A DNA stretch of 51,763 nt from Methanosarcina spelaei (GTDB taxonomy: Archaea; Halobacteriota; Methanosarcinia; Methanosarcinales; Methanosarcinaceae): positions 1 through 51,763 of the forward strand of contig NZ_LMVP01000002.1 of NCBI RefSeq assembly GCF_002287235.1, written 5' to 3'. The translations under genes and the position numbers were made by a program. This document shows, piece by piece, positions 24,815 to 33,373 of this stretch (position 1 is the first letter of the stretch; each line of letters begins with the position of its first letter). The notes under the pieces were generated by a model. It saw nothing but the letters and a program-made list of their open reading frames with translations, did not search any database and was not told the origin of the DNA.

Positions 24815-25822
24815 TTATTTTCCACTGACAGCTTTATCATAGAAGCTAGTGTCAAAGATATCATCCTTTGTCAGAGTTTTTGAGATGTATCCAAGATCAT
24901 ACTGAGTTTTCGAATAATTAACAGTTGAGTCTTCAACGAGTGATGGATCTGTAATCCAGGCTCCGTCCCATTCTTTTAAGGATGTCTTTACAGTTTCAAG
25001 ATCAACTGAAGTCTTATTCGAGAAAATCTGGGCGGCTTCATCCATATGCGCATTATTATACTCTGTTGCGTTAATATGCGTCTTTATAATTTGTTCCACA
25101 ATATCTGGATGCTCCTTTATGAGTTTTCCACTAACTACGAGTACACAGCAGGCATGGTTTGGATCCATCTGTCCGGATTTCACAACAGTACGTCCAGCGC
25201 CCTGTTTTTCGATAACTGTAGGGGATGGTTCAGGTAGGAAGGCAGCGTCAACAGCCGGTTTGCCTGAGGTATTGGCTGAGATAGCGGTAATGGCATCTCC
25301 AGCAGTCATTGGACGAATTGACACATCTTTATCAGGGTCAAGCCCATTTTTCTTGAGCCATTCTCTGAGTACTGTATCCTGAATTGTTCCTGGTGGGTAG
25401 GTAGCAATGGTACGTCCCTTTAGGTCTTTAGGACTTTCATATTTGTATTCAGACCTGAGTACAAGACTTGAGCCGTTTATCTGCACAGGTGCAACAATCT
25501 TTGCATCAACGCCTTGACTGATGGCTGTAATAACAGGAGCTGCTCCAACATAGGCTACATCTATATCTCCAGTCTTCAGAGCTACCATTTCAGGATCTCC
25601 TGTAGGGAAAGATTTCTCTGTAATATCTTTAACTCCATAAGATGCAAGATCTTGTTTCCACCATCCTTTTTCAGCTGCTGTCATATATGCGATCTGATGG
25701 GTGCTTGGTTGATAGCCAAATTTCAGTTCGGTGACATTGCTCTTATCATTAGATGCGCATCCAGATACGAAAATTGATGCGACTAGCAGTAAAACAAGTA
25801 CAATTATGCTTAATTTCTTCAA
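24815..25822 (-). CDS. ssuA: ABC transporter substrate-binding lipoprotein, SsuA/TauA type
   Basis: 335 residues. Signal peptide with a hydrophobic core and lipobox VSGC (Cys22), which anchors the mature protein by lipid at the outer face of the membrane. The rest is an NMT1/SsuA-type type-2 periplasmic-binding fold (KFGYQPSTHQIAYMTAAEKG, DPEMVALKTGDIDVAYVGAAP, DLKGRTIATYPPGTIQDTVL, KPAVDAAFLPEPSPTVIE). It is the first gene of the ssuA-ssuC-ssuB operon. The divergent HTH regulator at 26482 is a plausible controller. The substrate is probably a small anion such as a sulfonate. Confidence 0.92.
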   Translation of the reverse strand: MKKLSIIVLVLLLVASIFVSGCASNDKSNVTELKFGYQPSTHQIAYMTAAEKGWWKQDLASYGVKDITEKSFPTGDPEMVALKTGDIDVAYVGAAPVITAISQGVDAKIVAPVQINGSSLVLRSEYKYESPKDLKGRTIATYPPGTIQDTVLREWLKKNGLDPDKDVSIRPMTAGDAITAISANTSGKPAVDAAFLPEPSPTVIEKQGAGRTVVKSGQMDPNHACCVLVVSGKLIKEHPDIVEQIIKTHINATEYNNAHMDEAAQIFSNKTSVDLETVKTSLKEWDGAWITDPSLVEDSTVNYSKTQYDLGYISKTLTKDDIFDTSFYDKAVSGK

Positions 25823-25960
25823 AGTTTCACCTCGATACTCTTAGAACTGGTAATAATCTTATTGATAATTATTCATGTACTGATAATTACTTATATTACT
25901 GACAATTATTCCTATATTAACAATAGTCCATATACTGATATTGATCCATATAATGGTAAC

Positions 25961-26119
25961 CTAAGTTCCGCATTTTTAGGCGCATAAGTGTCTCCTGATA
26001 TCGGAGTATGCGCTTAAGTTTAAGCACATAATATTTGTAGCAGAATTTCAAAATCGTGGTCTTCTGACCTCGCAGATTCTCATTACTACATATATGCGCT
26101 TAAATTTTGGGAACTAAGG
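25961..26119. mobile_element. MITE-like element in the transporter/regulator divergent region
   Basis: Termini CTAAGTTCC...GGCGCATA and its inverted counterpart (TATGCGC...GGAACTAAG) match at about 20 of 26 positions. The direct repeat TGGTAAC occurs on both sides (25954-25960 and 26120-26126), which looks like a 7-bp target duplication. An internal third motif (tatgcgcttaagtttaagc) repeats part of the terminus. No coding capacity. It sits between the transporter promoter and the regulator promoter. Confidence 0.65.
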
Positions 26120-26330
26120 TGGTAACTTTCATAACTTAAAATGGCATCTTAAAATGTCGTTTTTTGGAAGCGTGTCCTCCTATTAAAAAATCAACAAGTT
26201 TCTAGTTTTTTTGTCAGCTTTCCATAAACTATCCATAAACTCTTTTACAATAAAGTTTATTTTTCTTCAGATAAGAATCCTGGTAAAAATAAAAAATAAA
26301 TACCTAACGGTGTATTAATATTTTTACACT

Positions 26331-26346
26331 CCCTATATATAATCTC
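26331..26346 (+). promoter_or_regulatory. TATA box upstream of the HTH regulator
   Basis: CCCTATATATAATCTC lies about 140 bp upstream of the regulator ATG and would give a leader of about 110 nt. The remaining parts of 25823-26481 outside the MITE-like element contain AT-rich repeats (ttatt/actgata units at 25850-25950) and no gene. Confidence 0.45.
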
Positions 26347-26481
26347 TCAAAGAAGCCTTGATTATATCCCAAATGTATTAATATATCTGGATATATTTTC
26401 TCATTAAGGACTAATTTCCTGTGAAATGTAGATTATTTTCCGTTGTAAAAATTCTTTACGGAATTTAAAAGGTCGAATTTT

Positions 26482-27003
26482 ATGAATGTTGCAGACAAAG
26501 TTATCAAATCCGCATTCGAGTCAGATGAGGTTTTTCAAAAAACGCTTTCCACTGTAATAAAGGAGGATCTTAATCTTACTGCAGTGGATTTCGCCAAAAA
26601 AGCAAATATCCCTCCGAGTACCCTTTACAAAATCCTGTCAGGGAACCGGGATCCCAATATTAAAACTCTCCGTCAGATCGTGAAAACCATCCGTGATATT
26701 AAAGAAACAGATAGTGGAGATTTTATAGCTGTGATTGCAACTCGCTCAGTGCTTGATAACATCGTAGAAACAAAGAAAAAGATAGCTGGTAGGCTAGTCA
26801 CAATCAGGGAATACTCGGCAACCTCAATGGAAGAAGCCATAATAGCAGCCGTTAACGCTGAAAGGGATGGAGCAAAAGCCCTTGTTTGCGCTCCTATAGT
26901 GAGCCCTACAGTGGAAAAAATCCTCAATATTCCAGTAACAACCATTATCCCGAAGAACAGCCTTATAGATGCCATTGAGCTTGCGCTCAAAAAGATGGAG
27001 TAA
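26482..27003 (+). CDS. HTH (XRE-type) transcriptional regulator with C-terminal sensor-like domain
   Basis: 173 residues. An N-terminal helix-turn-helix (TAVDFAKKANIPPSTLYKIL, then SGNRDPNIKTLRQIVK, about residues 33-68) binds DNA. The C-terminal alpha/beta domain (FIAVIATRSVLDNI, then EYSATSMEEAIIAAVNAERDG, AKALVCAPIVSPTVE, IPVTTIIPK) resembles the sensor part of a widespread archaeal regulator family and may bind a small ligand. It is divergently oriented to the ssuABC importer, with about 660 bp between them that include a MITE-like element, so control of the importer is an inference from position. A hairpin terminator follows at 27150. Confidence 0.82.
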   Translation: MNVADKVIKSAFESDEVFQKTLSTVIKEDLNLTAVDFAKKANIPPSTLYKILSGNRDPNIKTLRQIVKTIRDIKETDSGDFIAVIATRSVLDNIVETKKKIAGRLVTIREYSATSMEEAIIAAVNAERDGAKALVCAPIVSPTVEKILNIPVTTIIPKNSLIDAIELALKKME

Positions 27004-27149
27004 AACTACATCTAGCGCTAGAAATAAATGCTGCTTCGTGTGGAACAAAAAATTTCTTAAAGTTAAAAACACAGAATATCTGTCAGCAAAACTCTGAAAG
27101 ACTGCTGAACTTAAACCAAGTTTGAATAGTTTTTAAAAATAGGAAAAAT

Positions 27150-27171
27150 CCGCGTTTTGAGGTTAACGCGG
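27150..27171. terminator. Hairpin terminator between convergent genes
   Basis: CCGCGTT and AACGCGG form a 7-bp stem around an 8-nt loop, 147 bp after the HTH gene stop and 97 bp before the S-layer gene stop. It could serve both convergent transcripts. Confidence 0.55.
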
Positions 27172-27200
27172 GAATTCTAAGTCTTATTCTTTTATTTCTG

Positions 27201-27256
27201 AATTTTTTATCTCTGAGTTTTTTATCTCTGAGTTTTTTATCTCTGAGTTTTTTATT
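27201..27256. repeat. 15-bp tandem repeat, about four copies
   Basis: Units atctctgagtttttt are repeated almost perfectly just past the 3' end of the S-layer gene. Confidence 0.8.
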
Positions 27257-27267
27257 TTCCTACCGCT

Positions 27268-30200
27268 TTATTTTTTGGATTTTATCGAGTTAGTAAGCTC
27301 CTTTATCTGCTCAGATAGTTTTTCCATGTTTCCGCCACCCTTTGTAAAATAATAAGCAGCTCCACCAATTATTAACAGGGCAATGAGTCCAAGAGCGTAG
27401 AACAGTAAGGAAGACTTTTCTTTTACATTGTAGGTTGCGGTTTCTCCTCCAATTTCTACCGTGTAATTTCCTGGTACTTCTTCTACGTGCTCAAAGGTTA
27501 CAGTAGTATTGTTCCCAATGCCCAGGGAAACATCTTTTGAGTCGCTTACGTTTCCGTTAATAAGCAACTTTACACTTTCGTTTCCTGCAGCATTGCCTGT
27601 GTTTCCTAGGTTAACTGAGATTGTTGCGTTCTTTCCTGCACTTACCTCTAAAGGATTGATTACCAGGTTTGAGTATTTGAAGGTAGCTTCAAGGTCTTTT
27701 ACTTTTACGTTTACTTCCTGGTCCTCAAATCCTTCCTTTGTTACATCCAATTCAAAATTGCCACTTTTATCTGTCTTGTAGGTGATTTTTCCGCTGGAAT
27801 CTGTTTTACCAATGACGGTTCCATCAATCGATACGTCTGCACCCTCAATTGGGTCACCACCGATCGCTTTGACAATCTCAATGTTCAGGGTATCTCCAAC
27901 ATAAACTGTCTCAGGTGAAACGGTAATTACCATTTCTCCTTTCGGAGCACTGACGTTAATATTTTTGTTTGCAGTTTTATAGTCGTCCTTTTCTGCAGTT
28001 ATTTTGAAGGTACCGACATCTTTGGCTGTATATTCAACGACTCCACCATCATCGGTTTCGCCTATACTACTGTCGTTAACCGAAACATTAGCGCCTGCTA
28101 TAGACTTATTGCCAGCAGTTACTTCGATATTAAACGTATCTCCGGCATAGATCTTATCAGGCACATCTATTTTCAGTGAGTTGTTGTCATTTCCATTACC
28201 TCCAGTTTCAACACTCACGAAGGGGTAGAATCTGAGAGTATTGTCATCAGCAGTCTTGAAACTGATATTGCCCATTATTTCAGTAGTCTCATCCTTGTCA
28301 AGCCCGATATCATCATCGTTTTTCATTGTAATGCCGCTTTCAGAGACACCGGTGACTTCCATCTCTCCAAAAGTATCTCCATTATTGATTTCGGTGTACT
28401 GGTCCGAAATTTGGAAAAGACCCTGTATGAATACGGCAGAATTTTCATTTCCTTGAAAAACCGAACCGATATGAGCAATGATTATGGGCACATCTTCTGC
28501 TTTTCCAAGATCAGTCTTATAGACATAGTCATCGCCCGATTGGAGGAATGCCTCATCTACTACATCACCATCTTTTTCAAGCTGGACCCTGACAGATTTT
28601 CCATTGATATCTACTTCCACGATATTCAAAGAATAACCATCTTCAAGGGTAAGGGCAGAACCCGAATCCATAGACTTTTTGTCGTCGTTGTCGGTAAGGA
28701 CTTTACAGAGAATATTGTTCGAAAGAAGGCTCACATCATCAACAGACCCATTAACAGAGTCATCAGTGTATCCGGCAAAGTACTTGTCTGCCATGAAACC
28801 AATAACTGTGAAATTGCCCCATTTTTTGTGATCAAAATCAACAGCCTGAGGTGTGGACTTGTAAACTAGTTTATCTGAAGGTATATTCCTGTCTTTAAGC
28901 TCTTCCACTGTAAGGTTTTCAGTCCCGATTCCTTCGTCTATGTTGTAATAGAAACCTTCAAAGTTAAGGGGTGTCCAGCTAGGGGGTGAGTTACCATTAA
29001 TGTCCCTGTCATAGACAGTCCCACGCAGCTCGTATTCACCAGCTTCCGAGGTGTCAAGAGTCGGGGCAAAGCGCAGTGTGTTATCATCAGCTACCTGAAG
29101 CTGTATTTTACCCATAAGGTCTACAGTATCTCCCTTATCAAGTCCGACGCTATCATCATTCTCCATCTTTATTTCACTGCTACTTACGGAAGTTACTTTC
29201 ATTTCCCCAAAGGTATCTCCATTACTGACTTCGGTGTACTGGTCCGAAATTTGGAAGAGACCCTGTATGAATACGGCAGAATTTTCATTTCCTTGAAAAA
29301 CCGAACCGATATGAGCAATGATTATGGGCACATCTTCTGCTTTTCCAAGATCAGTTTTATAGACATAGTTCTCGCCTGATTGGAGGAATGCCTCGTCTAC
29401 TACATCGCCATCTTTTTCAAGCTGGACCCTGACAGATTTTCCATTGATATCCACTTCCACGATATTCAGGGAATATCCTTCTTCGAGAACAAGTGAATCT
29501 CCTGCATTTGCTGATTTTTTATCGTCACTGTCTATGAGAATCTTGGAAAGAATACCTTCGGAAATGGGACTAATGTCATCGTCTATAACCGTGGAATTTT
29601 CAGTATACCCTGCGAAGTATTTCTCTGCCATGAAGCCGATTATCTGGTACGAACCCCATGCATTGTACTCAAAATCAGTTTTGGTAGGTTTTGTGGAGTA
29701 CTCAATGTTTTCTGATTTTATGCTTCTATCTATATCCTTAATGGTCATCTCTTCTGAGGATACTCCGGAATCAAGGTCATAATAGAAGCCTGAGTAACTC
29801 TGGGCAGTCCATGTGTAAGTTTCTGGCATTCCCTCTTCCCATATTCTGTTCCCAGTTGAATTGTCTGTAGATCCGACGGTCACAGTCCATGTTTTTGTCG
29901 ATGAATTATAAGCGCCGTTGGGATCACTGATCACTGCTTTGAGGGTATAATTTCCTGCACTGTCTTCTTCAAAGTCATATGAAGAAGAGGTTACACTTCC
30001 ATCCTTTTTCTTTGATTCGTCACCAACAAGCCACTCAACATTAACATTCTGGTTATCCGTGCTGGAATTGACTTTGAAAGTTTTAGACACTCCTTTATCG
30101 ACTGAAACAGTTCCTTCGGAGGGGTCAAGATTAACAGATAATCCTCCGGTAGTTGGCATTTTCCATGTCCAGGATTTTGATTCTGCACTGCCATTTTCAT

Positions 30201-30753
30201 TTTCTGCATTCACTTTAATTGTATGCGTACCCTGTGTTGCAGAAGTGTTGGTATATGATGCCTCAGTGACAGACTCATTTTTCTGAACCTGGACATCATC
30301 AACATACCATGTCACGTTTGATGTAGGGCTAACAGTTGCAGTAAACTTTCTTGATTCTCCTATGTTATTGTTAACCGTTGGTGATGAAGGAGTAGATAAT
30401 GTGATCACCGGTACGTTTGATCCTCCGGTTACACTCCAGGTTCTATTATCTCCAGTTGACTGAACAGTCGCTTTAACATTGTATGTACCTTGATTAACGG
30501 TGTGATTGAGGGTAGAGGTATTTGTTGCACTATCATACGATGTTTGGGAAACAGTGCTTCCGTCAACCTGCCAGTCAATAGTTGCTGACTCGTTTGTTTG
30601 AATGCTAAAATCTTGAGTCTCGCCGACTATCTTATTGACAGTCGCATTCTCTCCAGGCACTGCTGCTATTATGCTCGGGGCTGCAGCTGCAGTTCCGCAA
30701 AATAGACCTAGCACCAGAATTGCTGTAAATATCTGTAAACTAGTTTTTTTCAT
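27268..30753 (-). CDS. Mosaic S-layer protein with two S-layer domains and Ig-like arms
   Basis: A 1161-residue cell-surface protein. Signal peptide 1-24 (ending GTAAAA). Three Ig/PKD-like domains (about 27-300; each has the W.V/TW-type pattern such as TWYVDDVQV). Two tandem Methanosarcina S-layer domains (about 301-570 and 575-850; hallmarks FEGFYYNID / YSGFYYDLD, W..Y.I/VIGFMA.KYFAGYT, LTLEDGYSLNIVEVDINGKS). Then two PEGA/carboxypeptidase-regulatory-like domains (about 860-1020), a CARDB/NEW3-like domain (about 1020-1112), one membrane helix (about 1115-1137, ALGLIALLIIGGAAYYF) and a short basic cytosolic tail. The known major S-layer protein of this genus has the two S-layer domains and a C-terminal anchor but not the long arms, so this may be a minor or stalk-like coat protein. 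Central parts of the two S-layer domains are nearly identical in DNA. Confidence 0.9.
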   Translation of the reverse strand: MKKTSLQIFTAILVLGLFCGTAAAAPSIIAAVPGENATVNKIVGETQDFSIQTNESATIDWQVDGSTVSQTSYDSATNTSTLNHTVNQGTYNVKATVQSTGDNRTWSVTGGSNVPVITLSTPSSPTVNNNIGESRKFTATVSPTSNVTWYVDDVQVQKNESVTEASYTNTSATQGTHTIKVNAENENGSAESKSWTWKMPTTGGLSVNLDPSEGTVSVDKGVSKTFKVNSSTDNQNVNVEWLVGDESKKKDGSVTSSSYDFEEDSAGNYTLKAVISDPNGAYNSSTKTWTVTVGSTDNSTGNRIWEEGMPETYTWTAQSYSGFYYDLDSGVSSEEMTIKDIDRSIKSENIEYSTKPTKTDFEYNAWGSYQIIGFMAEKYFAGYTENSTVIDDDISPISEGILSKILIDSDDKKSANAGDSLVLEEGYSLNIVEVDINGKSVRVQLEKDGDVVDEAFLQSGENYVYKTDLGKAEDVPIIIAHIGSVFQGNENSAVFIQGLFQISDQYTEVSNGDTFGEMKVTSVSSSEIKMENDDSVGLDKGDTVDLMGKIQLQVADDNTLRFAPTLDTSEAGEYELRGTVYDRDINGNSPPSWTPLNFEGFYYNIDEGIGTENLTVEELKDRNIPSDKLVYKSTPQAVDFDHKKWGNFTVIGFMADKYFAGYTDDSVNGSVDDVSLLSNNILCKVLTDNDDKKSMDSGSALTLEDGYSLNIVEVDINGKSVRVQLEKDGDVVDEAFLQSGDDYVYKTDLGKAEDVPIIIAHIGSVFQGNENSAVFIQGLFQISDQYTEINNGDTFGEMEVTGVSESGITMKNDDDIGLDKDETTEIMGNISFKTADDNTLRFYPFVSVETGGNGNDNNSLKIDVPDKIYAGDTFNIEVTAGNKSIAGANVSVNDSSIGETDDGGVVEYTAKDVGTFKITAEKDDYKTANKNINVSAPKGEMVITVSPETVYVGDTLNIEIVKAIGGDPIEGADVSIDGTVIGKTDSSGKITYKTDKSGNFELDVTKEGFEDQEVNVKVKDLEATFKYSNLVINPLEVSAGKNATISVNLGNTGNAAGNESVKLLINGNVSDSKDVSLGIGNNTTVTFEHVEEVPGNYTVEIGGETATYNVKEKSSLLFYALGLIALLIIGGAAYYFTKGGGNMEKLSEQIKELTNSIKSKK
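28390..29468 (-). repeat. Near-identical 239-bp direct repeat within the S-layer gene
   Basis: Positions 28390-28628 and 29230-29468, exactly 840 bp apart, differ at only about a dozen to fifteen positions and encode almost the same 80 residues of both S-layer domains. Sequences on either side of these blocks are clearly diverged between the two domains. Confidence 0.9.
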
Positions 30754-30908
30754 GTTCTATCCTTCTGAACCTTGTGCATAAATTATTATGAGTTTAGTCA
30801 GTTTATTCTGACATTTGATCTATTTTTGTAAACTTTCGGGCTTAAACCAAGAGTTCTTTATTTTCATCTTTCTAATCCAGGCTTCTGTTTCACGGGGGTA
30901 ATTTACCT

Positions 30909-31934
30909 TTAATCAGTGGATCTATCAACAGCTTTAGCTTTTAACTGCTGGTATCCTCTTTGCTCTATAGTTATAAGCTTGCATTCCGGGGATTCGAGTA
31001 CAATGCCTGCTTCATACTTTGTACATTCTCCTATAACGACTAAGTTACATATATTTTGTACTTTTTTGATCTTTTGCGGGTTAACTGTAATAAGAAGTTC
31101 AAAGTCTCCACCTGTGTAAAGAGCAAACTCCCTCAGTTTATCCGGGTTTAAAGCAAATTCACGGACCTCCTTGAGGATAGGAAGGGCACTTTCTCTGATC
31201 CTGAAGCCTACATGACTCTGCCTGGAGAGATCATAAAGGGACATCGCAAGGCCGTCACTTGTATCCATCATGGATGTGACTGCTCCTGACTCTGCAAGTA
31301 TCCTTGCTTCTTTCGTGCGCGGGACAGGCTCAAAAAGTGCTTTTAGAATGTTTTCACTTACTTGTTTTCTTGACTGAAGGGCTTCCAGAGCTACTCCGGC
31401 CGATCCTGTATATCCAGTGACACAGACAAGATCACCTAGTCTTGCTCCGCGCCGAAGAAGGAGCTGGCTTTTTTTTACCCTGCCAAGTGCCGTTCCTGTA
31501 ATTGTCAGTTCTGCATGTGTATCAAGATCGCCTCCGATTATCGCAGTTCCGCAGAATTCGGCGCATGCCTGCATACCTTTTGCAAGGGATACAACAAAAG
31601 CAGTTTCGGTATCAACTGGCATTCCAATTGCCATAACAAGTCCTGTGGGCTCTGCACCCATGGCTGCGATGTCACTGAAGTTTACGGCTGCTGACATCCA
31701 GCCTATTTGCCAGGGTGTCATCTCTTCCGGGAAATCAGTAGTCCTGTGCAGCATATCGGTAGTAACAACCAGGCAGTCTTCACCTTTCAGGTCAATGACG
31801 GCGCAGTCATCCGAACCTGCGCCTATAAGGATTCCTTCCTGTTCTTTCTCCCTGCCATCAGATGTTTTGAAAATCTCCGATAAAATGGAGATTAGAGCGC
31901 GCTCTCCAACTGAAGATACTCTTGTGTTTTTCAT
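30909..31934 (-). CDS. thiL: Thiamine-monophosphate kinase
   Basis: ThiL phosphorylates thiamine monophosphate to the active cofactor thiamine diphosphate. The 341-residue protein has the ATP-grasp-like PurM/ThiL fold: GSDDCAVIDL (metal and phosphate binding), VVTTDMLHRTTDF, NFSDIAAMGAEPTGLVMAIGMP, IIGGDLDTH, VTGYTGSAGVALEAL, and the C-terminal DTSDGLAMSL / GGDFELLITV. All acidic Mg ligands appear present. It stands alone between the S-layer gene and the ribonucleotide reductase operon. Confidence 0.94.
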   Translation of the reverse strand: MKNTRVSSVGERALISILSEIFKTSDGREKEQEGILIGAGSDDCAVIDLKGEDCLVVTTDMLHRTTDFPEEMTPWQIGWMSAAVNFSDIAAMGAEPTGLVMAIGMPVDTETAFVVSLAKGMQACAEFCGTAIIGGDLDTHAELTITGTALGRVKKSQLLLRRGARLGDLVCVTGYTGSAGVALEALQSRKQVSENILKALFEPVPRTKEARILAESGAVTSMMDTSDGLAMSLYDLSRQSHVGFRIRESALPILKEVREFALNPDKLREFALYTGGDFELLITVNPQKIKKVQNICNLVVIGECTKYEAGIVLESPECKLITIEQRGYQQLKAKAVDRSTD

Positions 31935-32329
31935 GGTCTTTTTTGAAAATGTTAATTCTTGTTTTCTTTTCTATAAATAAATGCATTATGTGAGCCAAAA
32001 AACACTGAGTTCCTCTCCTTTATTTAATTTGTGTAACATGTAAAGTTACACAAAAATTACAACAGTCTTCTCAGAATCATTTTCAGCATTGGATGATATA
32101 TTTTTCTAAAAATTCTACTTCTTTCCACTAGCATTGAATTAACAAATTTTCTTAAATAAATTTCTTAAAGGCTTCACATTTTCATTTTATCTCTAGGAAT
32201 GTATAAGACTTTTGTAAACTTCAAATTCATTTGAACTTAAAGCATTGTTTTCTGTAGGACTCTAAAAGAGAATATTTTACACTTTATTCGCGTTTCGGAC
32301 AAAAAAAGAAAAGTACAAGAAGAAAAAAC
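31935..32329. other. Intergenic region upstream of thiL
   Basis: AT-rich; contains the thiL promoter region. A short inverted motif tgtaac atg taaagttaca is seen at about 32033-32052. No gene seen. Confidence 0.45.
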
Positions 32330-32491
32330 AATCTCATATCAATACAGTCTCATATCAATACAGTCTCATATCAATACAGTCTCATATCAATACAATCTCA
32401 TATCAATACAATCTCATATCAATAATACAATCTCATATCAATACAGTCTCATATCAATACAGTCTCATATCAATACAGTCTCATATCAATA
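32330..32491. repeat. 16-bp tandem array, ten copies
   Basis: Ten copies of ctcatatcaatacagt (with variants acaat) run from 32333 at 16-bp spacing, with one 19-bp step at 32413-32432. There are no variable spacers, so this is not a CRISPR array. It ends about 50 bp beyond the nrdG stop. Confidence 0.92.
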
Positions 32492-32541
32492 AACATCAGA
32501 TAAGATTAGACAAACCAGACTCTGGATTCTGTCAGGTTCGG

Positions 32542-33324
32542 TCATACAGAGCTAGAGATTATTTCTTCTCCGCTTTCTTTTGTTCTTATCCTCACATTTT
32601 TCAGAAACCTTTTTGCAATTTTACCGAGTTCATATAGTTCTTCCCTTTCCAGAACCCGCAGCTCTCTTAAATTTTCCTGCAAACTATGTTCCGGAATCCC
32701 CTGCTGCAGTACATAGGTAAGTTCCTCGTTCTTCATATGTTTCGAGATCCAGGCAGCTATGCTGGTAATTTCTTCCTTGCTTCCTATAAAATCTCTAATT
32801 AATGTCGTCCGAAGCTCCAGTTCCAAGTCACAGGAGTCTGCAATTTCAAGCGTTTTTATTATAGATGCAGTAACTTGTTCAGGCTTTTTTTTCACTGATT
32901 CATATTCTTCGAAGCCCGTAATTTTACCATAAAGTTCGGGATCATCCGGAGGAGCTTTTATATCGATAAAAAATTTATCAACCAGCTTTCGTTTAACCAT
33001 TTCGCTTGCTGTTTCAGGATAGTAGCCGTTTGTATGAACCCCAATTGAAAGCCCCATTTCTCTTGCAAACTCCGCAAGAGGCACAATTGCTTTCTGCATC
33101 AAAGGTTCCCCTCCTGAAAATACAACTGCACTCACAAAGGGTTTTGATTCTTTAATCTGCTCTTGTACGAATTCCAATTTTACAAGGTTAAGTCCCTGGA
33201 GGTAGGGATGGTTCTGGCAGTAGGGGCAGCGAAGGGGGCATCCCCTAAAAAAGATAGTAACTGCAGCCCTCCCTCTCCAGTCCACGGTCGAAAGAGGGAC
33301 AGTACCTGCGTAGTTTACTTTCAT
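32542..33324 (-). CDS. nrdG: Anaerobic ribonucleotide reductase activating protein (radical SAM)
   Basis: NrdG uses S-adenosylmethionine and a 4Fe-4S cluster to create the glycyl radical on NrdD. At 260 residues it is longer than enterobacterial NrdG and belongs to the larger form that goes with NrdD2-type reductases. The cluster motif is C-x3-C-x2-C in RGCPLRCPYCQNHPY (about residues 29-36). VVFSGGEPLMQ and the GVHTNGYYPE segment are the SAM-binding signatures. It starts 49 bp after nrdD and is the last gene of nrdH-nrdD-nrdG. Confidence 0.94.
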   Translation of the reverse strand: MKVNYAGTVPLSTVDWRGRAAVTIFFRGCPLRCPYCQNHPYLQGLNLVKLEFVQEQIKESKPFVSAVVFSGGEPLMQKAIVPLAEFAREMGLSIGVHTNGYYPETASEMVKRKLVDKFFIDIKAPPDDPELYGKITGFEEYESVKKKPEQVTASIIKTLEIADSCDLELELRTTLIRDFIGSKEEITSIAAWISKHMKNEELTYVLQQGIPEHSLQENLRELRVLEREELYELGKIAKRFLKNVRIRTKESGEEIISSSV

Positions 33325-33373
33325 GGCCTACCGTTCTCACGCCTTTACGTATAATAAAAGGGTTAAGGGACCC

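Noticed and set aside
32330-32491. Regularly spaced repeat resembling a CRISPR array
   Set aside because: The units are only 16 bp and directly adjacent, with no unique spacers and no cas genes nearby.
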